Source: Catenulispora sp. MAP5-51
Lineage (GTDB): Bacteria > Actinomycetota > Actinomycetes > Streptomycetales > Catenulisporaceae
Direction: 5' to 3'
Length of the DNA: 64,000 nucleotides
Assembly (NCBI RefSeq): GCF_041261205.1
Contig: NZ_JBGCCH010000009.1
Location: forward strand, 124,001-188,000
Shown: in pieces, positions 34,685-42,650 of the stretch
Numbering within the stretch: position 1 is the stretch's first letter
Layout: each line of letters starts with the position of its first letter
Translations under genes and position numbers: made by a program
Notes under the pieces: model-generated
Database searches by the model: none
Seen by the model: only the letters and a program-made list of their open reading frames with translations
What the model was told of the DNA's origin: nothing

Positions 34685-36658
34685 TCACGGCAACAGCGGC
34701 GCCACTCGGTTGAGGTGGTAGTCCCAGTTCCCGGCGCCCTTGGCGGTGTTCGCGACGGCATCCGCCGCGGCCTTCGTCACGACCGAGGTTCCGCCGAAGA
34801 CGACGATCTCCTCCACGTTCGTGGAGTTCGCTGCCAGGTAGGTGGACTCGCCGGCGGGCAGCCCGCTCGGGCCGCTCAGCAGCAGCGGACCGGGGTGGGT
34901 GCCCAGCAGCGCGCCGCCGCCGAGGGCGTCCGGCCAGTTGAAGCCGGTCGCCACGCCGACGGTCGCCGGCTTGGAGGCGCCGCTGTAGAAGTGCACGGCG
35001 AGCTGTCGGGCGGTGTCGAAGCGGTCGGTGCCGCGGAACTGCCCCGTGATGCCGTTCAGCGGCAACGCCGAGGCGAGGGCGTTGCTCCCCTGATTGCCGA
35101 CGCCGAACACGGAGTCGCCGGCATGGCGGCTGGCGGCCAGGTAGTCCCTGGTGGCCTGCGGAAGGGTGTTGTCGTCGCTGAGCAGGACCACGGCGTCGGA
35201 CTGCGCGCCGGCCACGGCGCCGGCCGCCAGCGCGTCCGGATAGTCCCTGCCGGTCGCGACCAGGAACGTGTGCGGCGTCGCGGTGATCTGCTTCGCGATG
35301 GCGACGGCGGTGGCGTCCCGGTCCTGGCCGGCCACCCGCACCGGGGTGAAGCCCAGGGCCGCCACCTGGTGCAGGACGTTGTCGGACAGCGCGCTGGTGC
35401 CGCCGAGCAGGTACACCGTCGCGTGCGCCGGGAGGACACGGGTCAGCTCCTTGGCCACCGTCGGGTCCAGCGACTTGGTACCGGTCAGCAGCAGCGGGCC
35501 CTTCTTGTGCGCGGCCAGGGCGCTGCCGGCGAGGGCGTCGGCGAACGTGTCAGAGCGCGACAACACCGCCGAGGCCGCTTGGCGGCCGCCGGCTCCGGCC
35601 GCGGCGAAGCCGAGCTGGGAGGTCGCGATCGCGGTGGCGACACGGTCGCCGCCGCCGACGCGGTCCTGCTGGGTCCGGGCCACGACCGGGCGCCACGCGG
35701 CCGGGAGGGTGTAGACGCCGGTCGCGGGGGGCACCGCGGCGGACACGGCGCCGGTGCCGGGGTTCCACACGGCCACGTGGGTCCCGGTGGGGCTCTTGCC
35801 GGAATTGGCGTCGACCGCGGCGAAGGCGATCTCGGTGCCGTCCGGCGACCACGCGATGGCGGGCTCGATCGTCGATGCGAGCGGCGTGTCGTGGTGGGAC
35901 GCGAGGTCGATCACATGCAGCGAGCCCTGCCCGGTCTTCGGGTCGGTCTCGTCCACCGCCAGACGGGTGCCGTCCGGCGAGGCGCGGACGGTGTCGAACT
36001 GGCCGGTCGCCACCGGCGTCAGGGCCGGCTCGCCGGGGTGCCAGACCGAGATCGTGGCCTGGGTCGCGGAGAAGTCGTCCAGGACGTACCCGCCGTCCGG
36101 CAGCACGTCGAAGATCTGGTGGCCGGTGCCCAGCGGATCCGGCACCGCCAGCGGGGCCGCGCCGGTGCCGTCCGGCTTGACCGTCCACAGGGCCGGCTTG
36201 CCGGAGCCGCCGCTCTTGGCGAAGGCGATGGCCGACCCGTCGGCGAGCCACACGGGCGAGGCGACGGAGACGCCCGTCTCACTGGCGGGCACCGTGTAGA
36301 CGGTCACCGGATGGGTGAGCTCGGCGTCGTAGACGACGACCGACTTGCCGACCACCACGGCGGCGTTCGCACCGTCCGGCGACCACGACATCCCCTGGCC
36401 GGTGAACGCCAACGGCGTGCTCCGGTCACCGCTCGCGTCGACGGCCCGCAGGGTCATGGCACTGCCGACTTCGCGCCCGTAGTAGAGCGCACCGTTCCCG
36501 ATCAGCCGCCGGGAGCCGTCCGAGGCCGCGTCACCGCCGGCTCGGGACGTGGCGGCGTGCGCGGACGCCGCCGCCATCGAAGCCGCGACCCCGGTCATCG
36601 CCAATCCGGCGACCGCGCGGGTGGCGATGCCCCGCTTTCCGCCGTTCTCCAGCACCAC
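34685..36658 (-). CDS. Exported CWB2 cell-wall-binding protein with beta-propeller-like domain
   Basis: About 657 residues from a GTG at 36658 or 36655 (GAGG upstream); an ATG at 36724 is possible but has no spaced ribosome site. A signal peptide ends at SAHA. The N-terminal half has repeated W-[ST]-PDG motifs (MSWSPDG, IAWSPDGTEIAFA) typical of TolB/WD40-like propellers. The C-terminal half carries three cell-wall-binding repeat 2 units, each with a DR..TA..A start and an ATG...PDALA...LA pattern. Likely attached to cell-wall polymers; ligand unknown. Convergent with nrdJ across a shared terminator. Confidence 0.85.
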   Translation of the reverse strand: MVLENGGKRGIATRAVAGLAMTGVAASMAAASAHAATSRAGGDAASDGSRRLIGNGALYYGREVGSAMTLRAVDASGDRSTPLAFTGQGMSWSPDGANAAVVVGKSVVVYDAELTHPVTVYTVPASETGVSVASPVWLADGSAIAFAKSGGSGKPALWTVKPDGTGAAPLAVPDPLGTGHQIFDVLPDGGYVLDDFSATQATISVWHPGEPALTPVATGQFDTVRASPDGTRLAVDETDPKTGQGSLHVIDLASHHDTPLASTIEPAIAWSPDGTEIAFAAVDANSGKSPTGTHVAVWNPGTGAVSAAVPPATGVYTLPAAWRPVVARTQQDRVGGGDRVATAIATSQLGFAAAGAGGRQAASAVLSRSDTFADALAGSALAAHKKGPLLLTGTKSLDPTVAKELTRVLPAHATVYLLGGTSALSDNVLHQVAALGFTPVRVAGQDRDATAVAIAKQITATPHTFLVATGRDYPDALAAGAVAGAQSDAVVLLSDDNTLPQATRDYLAASRHAGDSVFGVGNQGSNALASALPLNGITGQFRGTDRFDTARQLAVHFYSGASKPATVGVATGFNWPDALGGGALLGTHPGPLLLSGPSGLPAGESTYLAANSTNVEEIVVFGGTSVVTKAAADAVANTAKGAGNWDYHLNRVAPLLP

Positions 36659-36843
36659 GGACACCTCAGTTCTCAATGGGTTGATAGGATTGTCACCGTT
36701 CAGATGTCGGTCATTTGTATCCATCGCCGGACGGCCGGGAATCCTCCAGGTGGAGGAGGGGTCGTACGTTCTTTCGATGACGGGTTTGCCCGGGGTGGCG
36801 CCGGGCCGGGTGTGGCAGCATGTCCGCGAACAAGGGGGCGGAC

Positions 36844-37884
36844 ATGGGGTTGGGTATCCGCGCGACCGTGGCTGCGCTGCTCATCGCGCTGTTCTACGGG
36901 CTGCTCGGGGCGGTGACGTGGTTCGGGGTGGCGACCGTGCACCGTGCCTTCACCGACCCGGCCTACCTCGGCAAGGACCGGGTCGTCGTCGGGCTCTTCG
37001 GCACGGTTTTCGTGGTGCCGGCGGTGCAGGTCGCGATCGCGGCGGTGAAGCGTCGGGCGCCCGCCTACGCCGGCGTCGAGCTGTCGCCGGACGCGCAGCC
37101 GGAGCTCTGGCGCTTCATCGAGACCCTCGCCGGGGCCTGCGAGGTGCCGGCGCCGACCCGCATCGTCGTGACCGCCCAGGTCAGCGCGGCGGCGCAGAGC
37201 TCGGCCGCGTTGTTCGGCACGCTGCGCCGCGAGCGCACGGTATACCTCGGCCTGCCGTTGCTCGCGGTCCTCGACACGGCCCAGATCGCGGCAGTCGTCT
37301 GTCACGAGCTCGGGCACCACGCGGGCGGCGACTCGCGGCTGACGGCCCTGACCTACCGCTCGGGCGACATGCTGCTGGCCGCCACGATCCGGCGCGGGAA
37401 GCTGCGGATGTTGTCGCTCACGCAGGGCCTGTTCCAGGCCTTCGCCGGGGTGTACTTCAGCATGACGTTCGCCCTGCGCCGCCGCCAGGAACTCGCCGCC
37501 GACCGTCTCGCCGCACGCGTCGCTGGATCCGAGGCGACGGCCACGGCCCTCGAAGCCCTCCCGCTGATAACGGCCACCTACGCGGTGTTCGCTCAGTCCA
37601 ACCGCACCAGGACATCAGCCGGTGAGCCCCTCGACCCGGCCGCCGACCTGGCCGGATACCGTGATTTCTTCGAGTCCGCCACGCTGGCCGCGCCGGACGG
37701 CCCCGTGCGGCGACGCCTCTTCGACTCCCACCCGCCCATGGCGGAGCGGGTCGCCGCGGTCCGCGGGATCGGCAGCCCGCCGACCGTGAGCATCCCGTCC
37801 GGCCAGGCCATCGATCTCCTGCGGATGTGGGCCGAGGTCGCAGCGGCCACCGCACAGGTCACCCGTTCCGCCCGGTCACGCTGA
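36844..37884 (+). CDS. M48-family membrane metalloprotease
   Basis: 346 residues from the ATG at 36844, which has AAGGGGG upstream; an in-frame ATG at 36820 gives eight more residues. Two hydrophobic segments near the N-terminus (about residues 5-27 and 45-62) are followed by the zinc site HELGHHAGGD and the downstream third-ligand region RRRQELAADRLAA. This is the HtpX/Ste24-like M48 layout: a membrane-bound zinc protease facing the cytosol. No neighbours suggest a substrate. The C-terminus ends in a basic tail after SHPPMAERVAA, which is standard for the family. Confidence 0.87.
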   Translation: MGLGIRATVAALLIALFYGLLGAVTWFGVATVHRAFTDPAYLGKDRVVVGLFGTVFVVPAVQVAIAAVKRRAPAYAGVELSPDAQPELWRFIETLAGACEVPAPTRIVVTAQVSAAAQSSAALFGTLRRERTVYLGLPLLAVLDTAQIAAVVCHELGHHAGGDSRLTALTYRSGDMLLAATIRRGKLRMLSLTQGLFQAFAGVYFSMTFALRRRQELAADRLAARVAGSEATATALEALPLITATYAVFAQSNRTRTSAGEPLDPAADLAGYRDFFESATLAAPDGPVRRRLFDSHPPMAERVAAVRGIGSPPTVSIPSGQAIDLLRMWAEVAAATAQVTRSARSR

Positions 37885-37897
37885 CACTGCGCCGCCC

Positions 37898-38551
37898 TCA
37901 CCCCACCGACCAAACCGCCCCCTCCGGCATCCGCGACTGCAGCATCCCCACCCCGTCCCCGGCCAGCGCCGCCAGCCCGGCGGGCCGTCCCGTCATCGCG
38001 AGCACCAGCGCCAGCGCCGGGCCGCTCACCTCGGGGCCGCTGCCGGTCGTCCAGTCGGCGTCGGTGGCGCGAAGGGTCAGGCCGGTGATGCGGTTCTTGG
38101 CGCCGATCAGCAGGTTCGATTTCTTGTAGAAGTCTGCGACGCGCAGAACCGCGTCGGTCGGGTACTCGTGCGCGATGCCCAGCGGTCTGCGGATGTCCTC
38201 GGCGTGGACGATGGTCTCGCCGAGCCAGGAGTCGGCCGGGCCCGGCGGGTGGGTCGAGGTGTCGGCCTGGCTCTCGAAGGCCGCGAGGCCCTCCGCTGGC
38301 GTTCCGGAGGTGCGCTGGCCTATGTCCGCGTCGGTCATGGCGCCGAACTTGAAGCCGGACTTGGCCAGCTTGGTGAGGAACTTCGGCGGGGTCATCTCCG
38401 CCGTCGCCGTCATGTGCGCCAGGACGTCGCGGACCGAGCGCCCCGCGCACAGCGACTGCGTGTCCCACTGCTCCGGCGTCAGCTGCTGGAGATCCGCCGC
38501 CAGTGCGTGGCGCTCGGAGTGGATGACGGGCCAGGGGCTGGGTGCGCTCAT
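37898..38551 (-). CDS. DinB-like / mycothiol-dependent maleylpyruvate isomerase family protein
   Basis: 217 residues from the ATG at 38551 (AAGGGA upstream). The N-terminal four-helix domain has the metal-binding His pattern of the MDMPI_N/DinB_2 group (VRDVLAHMTATAEM, then GETIVHAEDIRRPLG). Members use divalent metal and often mycothiol for isomerase or transferase reactions; most are uncharacterised. It converges on the M48 gene with 13 nt between stops. Assigned to family with good confidence; no specific reaction can be claimed. Confidence 0.8.
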   Translation of the reverse strand: MSAPSPWPVIHSERHALAADLQQLTPEQWDTQSLCAGRSVRDVLAHMTATAEMTPPKFLTKLAKSGFKFGAMTDADIGQRTSGTPAEGLAAFESQADTSTHPPGPADSWLGETIVHAEDIRRPLGIAHEYPTDAVLRVADFYKKSNLLIGAKNRITGLTLRATDADWTTGSGPEVSGPALALVLAMTGRPAGLAALAGDGVGMLQSRMPEGAVWSVG

Positions 38552-38639
38552 CAGGGATCCCTTCGACGCCCCCGCCACCAGCCAACCACCGTGCGGGTGG
38601 CCGCGCTACTGGTCGCGCGGCCCGATGCGCGCCGGCTAA

Positions 38640-38689
38640 CCGAACTGCACCGCTACCCGAACTGCACCGCTACCCGAACTGCACCGACC
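38640..38689 (-). repeat. 17-nt tandem repeat spanning the LigB-type gene stop
   Basis: CCGAACTGCACCGCTAC at 38640-38656 and 38657-38673, then a partial third unit running into the coding sequence. The stop (CTA on the plus strand at 38670-38672) lies in the second unit, so the last codons VQFG-stop were duplicated in tandem. Confidence 0.92.
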
Positions 38690-39458
38690 GCTTGGCCAGC
38701 CCCATCCAGAACCCGTCGATCACCGACCGCTGCGACCCGAGCTCCTCCTCGGCCGCGCCCAGCGTCACGAACAGTGGCGCGAAGTGCTCCGTGCGCGGAT
38801 GTGCCAGCTTCCCGGCCGGCGCCTTGTTCTCGAAGTCCAGCAGCGCGTCCACGTCGCCGGCCTCCAGCGCGCGGTGCCCCCAGTCGTCGAACTCCGACAT
38901 CACCGAGTGCACCTTGCCCTCCTGGCTCAGGGCCCGCAGGTTGTGCGTGAAGAAGCCGCTGCCGACGATCAGCACGCCCTCGTCGCGCAACGGCGCCAGC
39001 CGCCGTCCGATGGCCATCAGCTGCTCCGGCTCCAGCGTCGGCATCGACACCTGGAGCACCGGGACGTCCGCGTCCGGGTACATCTCGACCAGCGGTACGT
39101 ACGCGCCGTGGTCCAGCCCGCGTGTCGGCTCGTCCTGCACCTCCAGTCCCGGCGAGTGCAGCAGCTTGCGCACCGACTCCGCCAGCTCCGGCGCGCCCGG
39201 GGCCCGGTACTGGACCTCGTAGTAGTGCTGCGGGAAGCCCCAGAAGTCGTACACCAGGGGGATGGTCGTGGTCGCGCCGAGCGCCAGGGGCGCCTCCTCC
39301 CAGTGCGCCGAGACCATCAGCACGGCCTGCGGCTTCGGGAGGTCGGCCGACCACGCCGCCAGCTGGCCGGGCCAGATCGGGTCGTCGGCCAGCGGGGGAG
39401 CGCCGTGGCTCAGGTAGAGCGCGGGCATCCGTTCGGGGGACACAGTCTCTTCGGTCAT
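38670..39458 (-). CDS. LigB-type extradiol dioxygenase (DODA/YgiD-like)
   Basis: 262 residues from the ATG at 39458. The start MPALYLSHGAPPLADD carries the metal His, and SAHWEE, LDHGAYVPL and GSGFFTHNLR are the other conserved elements of the class III ring-cleaving dioxygenases that act on catechols such as DOPA, using non-haem Fe(II) or Zn. The upstream gene on the same strand is a stand-alone GTP cyclohydrolase II, 26 nt away, so the two are probably one operon. Substrate is unknown. A 17-nt tandem repeat covers the stop codon. Confidence 0.87.
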   Translation of the reverse strand: MTEETVSPERMPALYLSHGAPPLADDPIWPGQLAAWSADLPKPQAVLMVSAHWEEAPLALGATTTIPLVYDFWGFPQHYYEVQYRAPGAPELAESVRKLLHSPGLEVQDEPTRGLDHGAYVPLVEMYPDADVPVLQVSMPTLEPEQLMAIGRRLAPLRDEGVLIVGSGFFTHNLRALSQEGKVHSVMSEFDDWGHRALEAGDVDALLDFENKAPAGKLAHPRTEHFAPLFVTLGAAEEELGSQRSVIDGFWMGLAKRSVQFG

Positions 39459-39484
39459 GGCTTCTCCCGGGGGTGTGCGGAGGT

Positions 39485-40171
39485 TCAGGCCACGGACAGC
39501 ACGTCGTCCAGCGCGATGCTGTGCCGTGTGTGCTCGACCTTGGCCCGCAGGTAGCGCAGGTTGTGGGCGGTGGTGTGGGCCCCGGTCGGCACGCGCTCGG
39601 TGACGGTCACGTGCAGACCCGCCAGCTGCGCCTCCTTGTCCGGATTGTTCGACAACAGGTGCACGCTGTCCACGCCGAGGGCCGTCAGCATCTGCGCGGC
39701 GACCGTGTAGTCGCGCGCGTCCTCCGGCAGGCCGAGGGCGACGTTGGCCTGGTACGTGTCCAGGCCCGAGTCCTGCAGCGCGTAGGCGTCGAGCTTGTTG
39801 TACAGCCCGATGCCGCGCCCCTCCTGCCGCAGGTAGAGCAGGTAGCCGCCGGCCTCGGCGATGCGCTCCACCGACTCGCGCAGCTGCGGGCCGCAGTCGC
39901 AGCGGGCCGAGCCGAACACGTCGCCGGTCAGGCACTCCGAGTGCATCCGGACCAGGGGCGGGACGCCGGGCACGGAGCCGGGCTCGCCGAGGACGACGGC
40001 CAGGTGCTCCCCGCCGTCGACCAGGCCGTGGAAGGTCACGAGCTCGGCGTCGACGCTGTAGCCGTCCCCGAATCGCAACGGCACGCGCACGCGGGTGCGA
40101 ATGGTGGCCTCGGGCGTCTCGGCCGCTGGTGGCTGGCCCGCGAGCGTCTCAGCCTCGGGTGTCTCGGTCAT
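39485..40171 (-). CDS. ribA: GTP cyclohydrolase II (stand-alone RibA)
   Basis: 228 residues. GTP cyclohydrolase II opens GTP to the pyrimidine precursor of riboflavin. The zinc-binding HSECLTGDVFGSARCDCGPQL and catalytic RQEGRGIGL are exact. It lacks the RibB half found in the usual actinobacterial RibBA fusion, so it is probably a second, dedicated copy for secondary or regulated flavin or pteridine-like chemistry. Two copies of a 14-bp dyad sit upstream of the ATG, with a MarR regulator gene beyond. The LigB-type dioxygenase follows in the same operon. Confidence 0.92.
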   Translation of the reverse strand: MTETPEAETLAGQPPAAETPEATIRTRVRVPLRFGDGYSVDAELVTFHGLVDGGEHLAVVLGEPGSVPGVPPLVRMHSECLTGDVFGSARCDCGPQLRESVERIAEAGGYLLYLRQEGRGIGLYNKLDAYALQDSGLDTYQANVALGLPEDARDYTVAAQMLTALGVDSVHLLSNNPDKEAQLAGLHVTVTERVPTGAHTTAHNLRYLRAKVEHTRHSIALDDVLSVA

Positions 40172-40196
40172 GGCACGGGTCCCTCCGTGACGAGTT

Positions 40197-40254
40197 GTTC
40201 CAATTCGAACTACCGGTGCGAAGCCAGAGCCTAGACCGCCGTTCGAATTTGAAC
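40197..40254 (-). promoter_or_regulatory. Paired inverted repeats upstream of ribA (candidate MarR operators)
   Basis: GTTCCAATTCGAAC at 40197-40210 and GTTCGAATTTGAAC at 40241-40254. The second, read on the other strand, is GTTCAAATTCGAAC, 13 of 14 identical to the first. They are 44 bp apart in the 126-nt gap between ribA and the upstream MarR gene. Confidence 0.65.
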
Positions 40255-40267
40255 AAACCCCACGCGT

Positions 40268-40302
40268 CCCGAGGCTATTCCCGAGGCTGTGCCCGGGCTA
40301 TT
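40268..40302 (-). repeat. 12-nt repeat spanning the MarR gene stop
   Basis: Plus-strand units CCCGAGGCTATT (40268-40279), CCCGAGGCTGTG (40280-40291) and CCCGGGCTATT (40292-40302). The last includes the stop (CTA at 40298-40300), so the gene end is repeated downstream. Confidence 0.82.
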
Positions 40303-40756
40303 CGCGCAGCCGCCGCGAGACCTCGCCGAGCCCCTCGGCCAGCACCGCGAGCTGTTCGGGGGTGAGCACATCGATCAGCGCCTCGCGCACGACCGCCACG
40401 TGCCCGGGCGCCGCCTGCTCCAGCTTCTTGCGCCCGGCTTCGGTGAGCACCGCGAACACGCCGCGCACGTCGGTGGGGCATGACCGCCGCTCGGTCAGCC
40501 CCGCCTTCTCCAGCTGCGTCATCTGGTACGTCAGCCCGCTCTTGGAGTTCAGCAGCGCCTCGGCGAGCTCGGTCATCCGCAGCGACCCCTCCGGCGCGGC
40601 GGAGAGCCGCACCAGGATCTCGTACTGGGTGTGCGACAGCCCGGCGTCCTCGCGCAGCTGGTGGTCGATCCGCCGCTCCACCAGAGCACTCGCGGCCAGA
40701 AAGCCCGTCCAGGCCTGCATCTCCTGTGCGGAAAGCCACCGCGGTTCGTCACCCAT
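40298..40756 (-). CDS. MarR-family transcriptional regulator
   Basis: 152 residues, normal for the family. The winged helix spans about residues 45-105 (LSHTQYEILVRLSAAPEGSLRMTELAEAL, KSGLTYQMTQLEKAGLTERR, then DVRGVFAVLTEAGRKKLEQAAP). The helices at both ends form the dimer. It lies directly upstream of ribA on the same strand, with two candidate operators in between, so it probably controls the ribA-dioxygenase pair in response to a small aromatic or flavin-related ligand. That link is inferred from position. Confidence 0.88.
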   Translation of the reverse strand: MGDEPRWLSAQEMQAWTGFLAASALVERRIDHQLREDAGLSHTQYEILVRLSAAPEGSLRMTELAEALLNSKSGLTYQMTQLEKAGLTERRSCPTDVRGVFAVLTEAGRKKLEQAAPGHVAVVREALIDVLTPEQLAVLAEGLGEVSRRLRE

Positions 40757-40780
40757 GCCCGCGATTCTAACGAGGGGAAA

Positions 40781-41527
40781 TCAGCGTGGTGTAAGCCCCA
40801 ACCCCACCGCCAGCTCGCGCACCTGCCGGTCGAACCACTCGCCGCGCTCGTCGAACACCCGATTGAGTCGTCCGAAGACTTCGAAGTTCACCGCGCCGAA
40901 GACATGCGTTACCGCGCTCACGGCACGCTCGATGACATGCGAATCCTCAGCGAACCCCATGCCGACCGCGACGGTACGGAGTTCCTCCGCATAGGCGGGG
41001 TTCTCTGTGGCGGGAGAAATCGCAGCACCGTGCGGAGCGTGGATCTTCCCGGCCGTCTCGGCTTCCGCGACGCACCGCACCATCGCGATCATCGCCCACG
41101 CCCCCGGTTCGATGGTCTCGTCGGGCGCCAGGTAGCCGGGGATCGGGCTGCCGTAGATGAGCGCGTACTCCGCCGGCCTGGCTATGGCCCAGCGGCGGAC
41201 GGTGTGGCAGACCGCGAACCAGCGTGACAGGTACGCGTCGCGGCGGTCCACGCCGCCGTCCGCCTCCTCCACCGCCTCCCCGAGGTCGTTGTACGCGTCG
41301 ATGATCAGGGCGGTCAGCAGTTCGTCGCGGCTGGGGAAGTAGCGGTAGATCGCCGACGAGACCATCCCCATGTCCCGCGCGACCGCGCGCAGCGACAGCG
41401 CCGACCCGTCGCGGGCCAGGTGCTCCAGGGCGACCCGTTTGATCTCGTCGGTCATCTCCGCGCGGACCCGCGCCCGGATGGAGGGCGCCGGAGTCTGCTC
41501 CGTATTCGAAATCCTCGCCGCGTTCAT
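40781..41527 (-). CDS. TetR-family transcriptional regulator
   Basis: 248 residues from the ATG at 41527. The N-terminal HTH (LARDGSALSLRAVARDMGMVSSAIYRYFPSRDELL-type pattern) is at residues about 35-75, with the TetR_C_13-like ligand domain after it (WAIARPAEYALIYGSPIPGYLAP). It is divergent from a Rossmann-fold epimerase-like gene, and two near-identical palindromes lie between them. Autoregulation and control of the divergent gene are likely; ligand unknown. The residues before the HTH are unconserved, and a later internal start is possible. Confidence 0.87.
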   Translation of the reverse strand: MNAARISNTEQTPAPSIRARVRAEMTDEIKRVALEHLARDGSALSLRAVARDMGMVSSAIYRYFPSRDELLTALIIDAYNDLGEAVEEADGGVDRRDAYLSRWFAVCHTVRRWAIARPAEYALIYGSPIPGYLAPDETIEPGAWAMIAMVRCVAEAETAGKIHAPHGAAISPATENPAYAEELRTVAVGMGFAEDSHVIERAVSAVTHVFGAVNFEVFGRLNRVFDERGEWFDRQVRELAVGLGLTPR

Positions 41528-41551
41528 ACCGGTGAGTATCGCACACAAGCG

Positions 41552-41564
41552 AGAGCAGTGCTCT
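41552..41564. promoter_or_regulatory. TetR operator candidate 1
   Basis: AGAGCAGTGCTCT, a perfect 13-bp dyad, 25 nt upstream of the TetR start codon. The same core recurs at 41604-41618. Confidence 0.75.
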
Positions 41565-41603
41565 TGACAGTGTGCGGCGCTCTGGTGCACAGTGATGTCA
41601 ACA

Positions 41604-41618
41604 GAGAGCAGTGCTCTC
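41604..41618. promoter_or_regulatory. TetR operator candidate 2
   Basis: GAGAGCAGTGCTCTC, a perfect 15-bp dyad sharing its 13-bp core with 41552-41564, 53 bp centre to centre. It lies 48 nt before the divergent epimerase-like start. Confidence 0.75.
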
Positions 41619-41666
41619 AAAGAGAAGCATCGCACACCGGATCGCCGGTGAAGAGGAGTGGACATC

Positions 41667-42575
41667 ATGGCGCTGCACGTCATCGTGGGTGCGGGACCGG
41701 TCGGGACGGCCACCGCGAAGGTGCTGGCCGAGCGCGGCGAGCAGGTGCGCGTCGTGACGCGCAGCGGTTCCGGGCCCGAGCACGCGAACATCGAGCGCGT
41801 GGCCGCCGACGCCACCGACGCCGACCGGCTCGGCACCCTGGCCGACGGCGCCGCGGCGCTCTACAACTGCGCGAGCCCGGCCTACCACCAGTGGCTCACC
41901 GACTGGCCGCCGCTGGCCGCCGCCCTGCTGGCCGCCGCCGAGCGCAGCGGCGCGGTGCTCACCGTCGCCAACAACCTCTACGGCTACGGCCCGGTGACCG
42001 GCACCATCACCCCGGACAGCCCGCTGGCCGCGATCCACCCCAAGCTGAAGCTGCGCGCCGACATGTACCGCGACGCGCTGGCGCTGCACCAGGCCGGCCG
42101 GATCCGGATGACCGAGGTCCGGGCCAGCGACTATCTGGAGGCGAACTCGATCTTCTCTTACGTGCTGGCGAAGCCGCTGGACAACGGCAAGCGCGCCTAC
42201 GTCCCGACCCCGCTGAACGTGAAGCACAGCTGGACCTCCATCGCCGACGTGGCGCGCACCCTGGCCCTGGTCTCCGGCGACGAGCGGGCCTGGGGCCGGG
42301 CCTGGCTGGTGCCGACCACGGAGCCGCTGACCGTCCGGGAACTGGCCGACCGCTACGTCGCCGCGCGCGGCCTGCCGCCGGCGAAGCTGACCCAGCTGCC
42401 TTACGCAGTGCTCTGGGGTGCGGGCCTGTTCGACAAGATGTCGAAGGAGCTGCGGACCACGCGCTACCAGTTCGCGAAGCCCTTCACCATCGACAGCACC
42501 CTGACCGAGAAGACCTTCGGCCTGGCGCCCACGCCGATCGACGACGTGCTGCGGACGATGACGGTTCCCGCGTAA
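41667..42575 (+). CDS. NAD(P)-dependent epimerase/dehydratase-like oxidoreductase
   Basis: 302 residues from the ATG at 41667, with GAAGAGGAG 9 nt upstream (a GTG at 41658 is possible). The dinucleotide loop VGAGPVGTATAKVL is at the very N-terminus, and VANNLYGYGPV is the region where extended SDRs hold the catalytic Tyr. Divergent from the TetR gene with shared operators, so it is probably its regulated target, in a small redox or detoxification circuit. Substrate unknown. Confidence 0.8.
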   Translation: MALHVIVGAGPVGTATAKVLAERGEQVRVVTRSGSGPEHANIERVAADATDADRLGTLADGAAALYNCASPAYHQWLTDWPPLAAALLAAAERSGAVLTVANNLYGYGPVTGTITPDSPLAAIHPKLKLRADMYRDALALHQAGRIRMTEVRASDYLEANSIFSYVLAKPLDNGKRAYVPTPLNVKHSWTSIADVARTLALVSGDERAWGRAWLVPTTEPLTVRELADRYVAARGLPPAKLTQLPYAVLWGAGLFDKMSKELRTTRYQFAKPFTIDSTLTEKTFGLAPTPIDDVLRTMTVPA

Positions 42576-42581
42576 GTCAGT

Positions 42582-42628
42582 GGTGATCAGTACCGTGGAA
42601 GACGATCAACCGAACGACGCTGATCACC
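42582..42628 (+). promoter_or_regulatory. Spaced inverted repeat before the FAD oxidoreductase gene
   Basis: GGTGATCAG (42582-42590) and CTGATCACC (42620-42628), perfect 9-bp arms 29 nt apart, in the 75-nt gap before the ATG at 42651. Could be paired regulator half-sites; a long-loop hairpin is the alternative. Confidence 0.4.
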
Positions 42629-42650
42629 CTGACCGAGAGGATCGCGTGCC

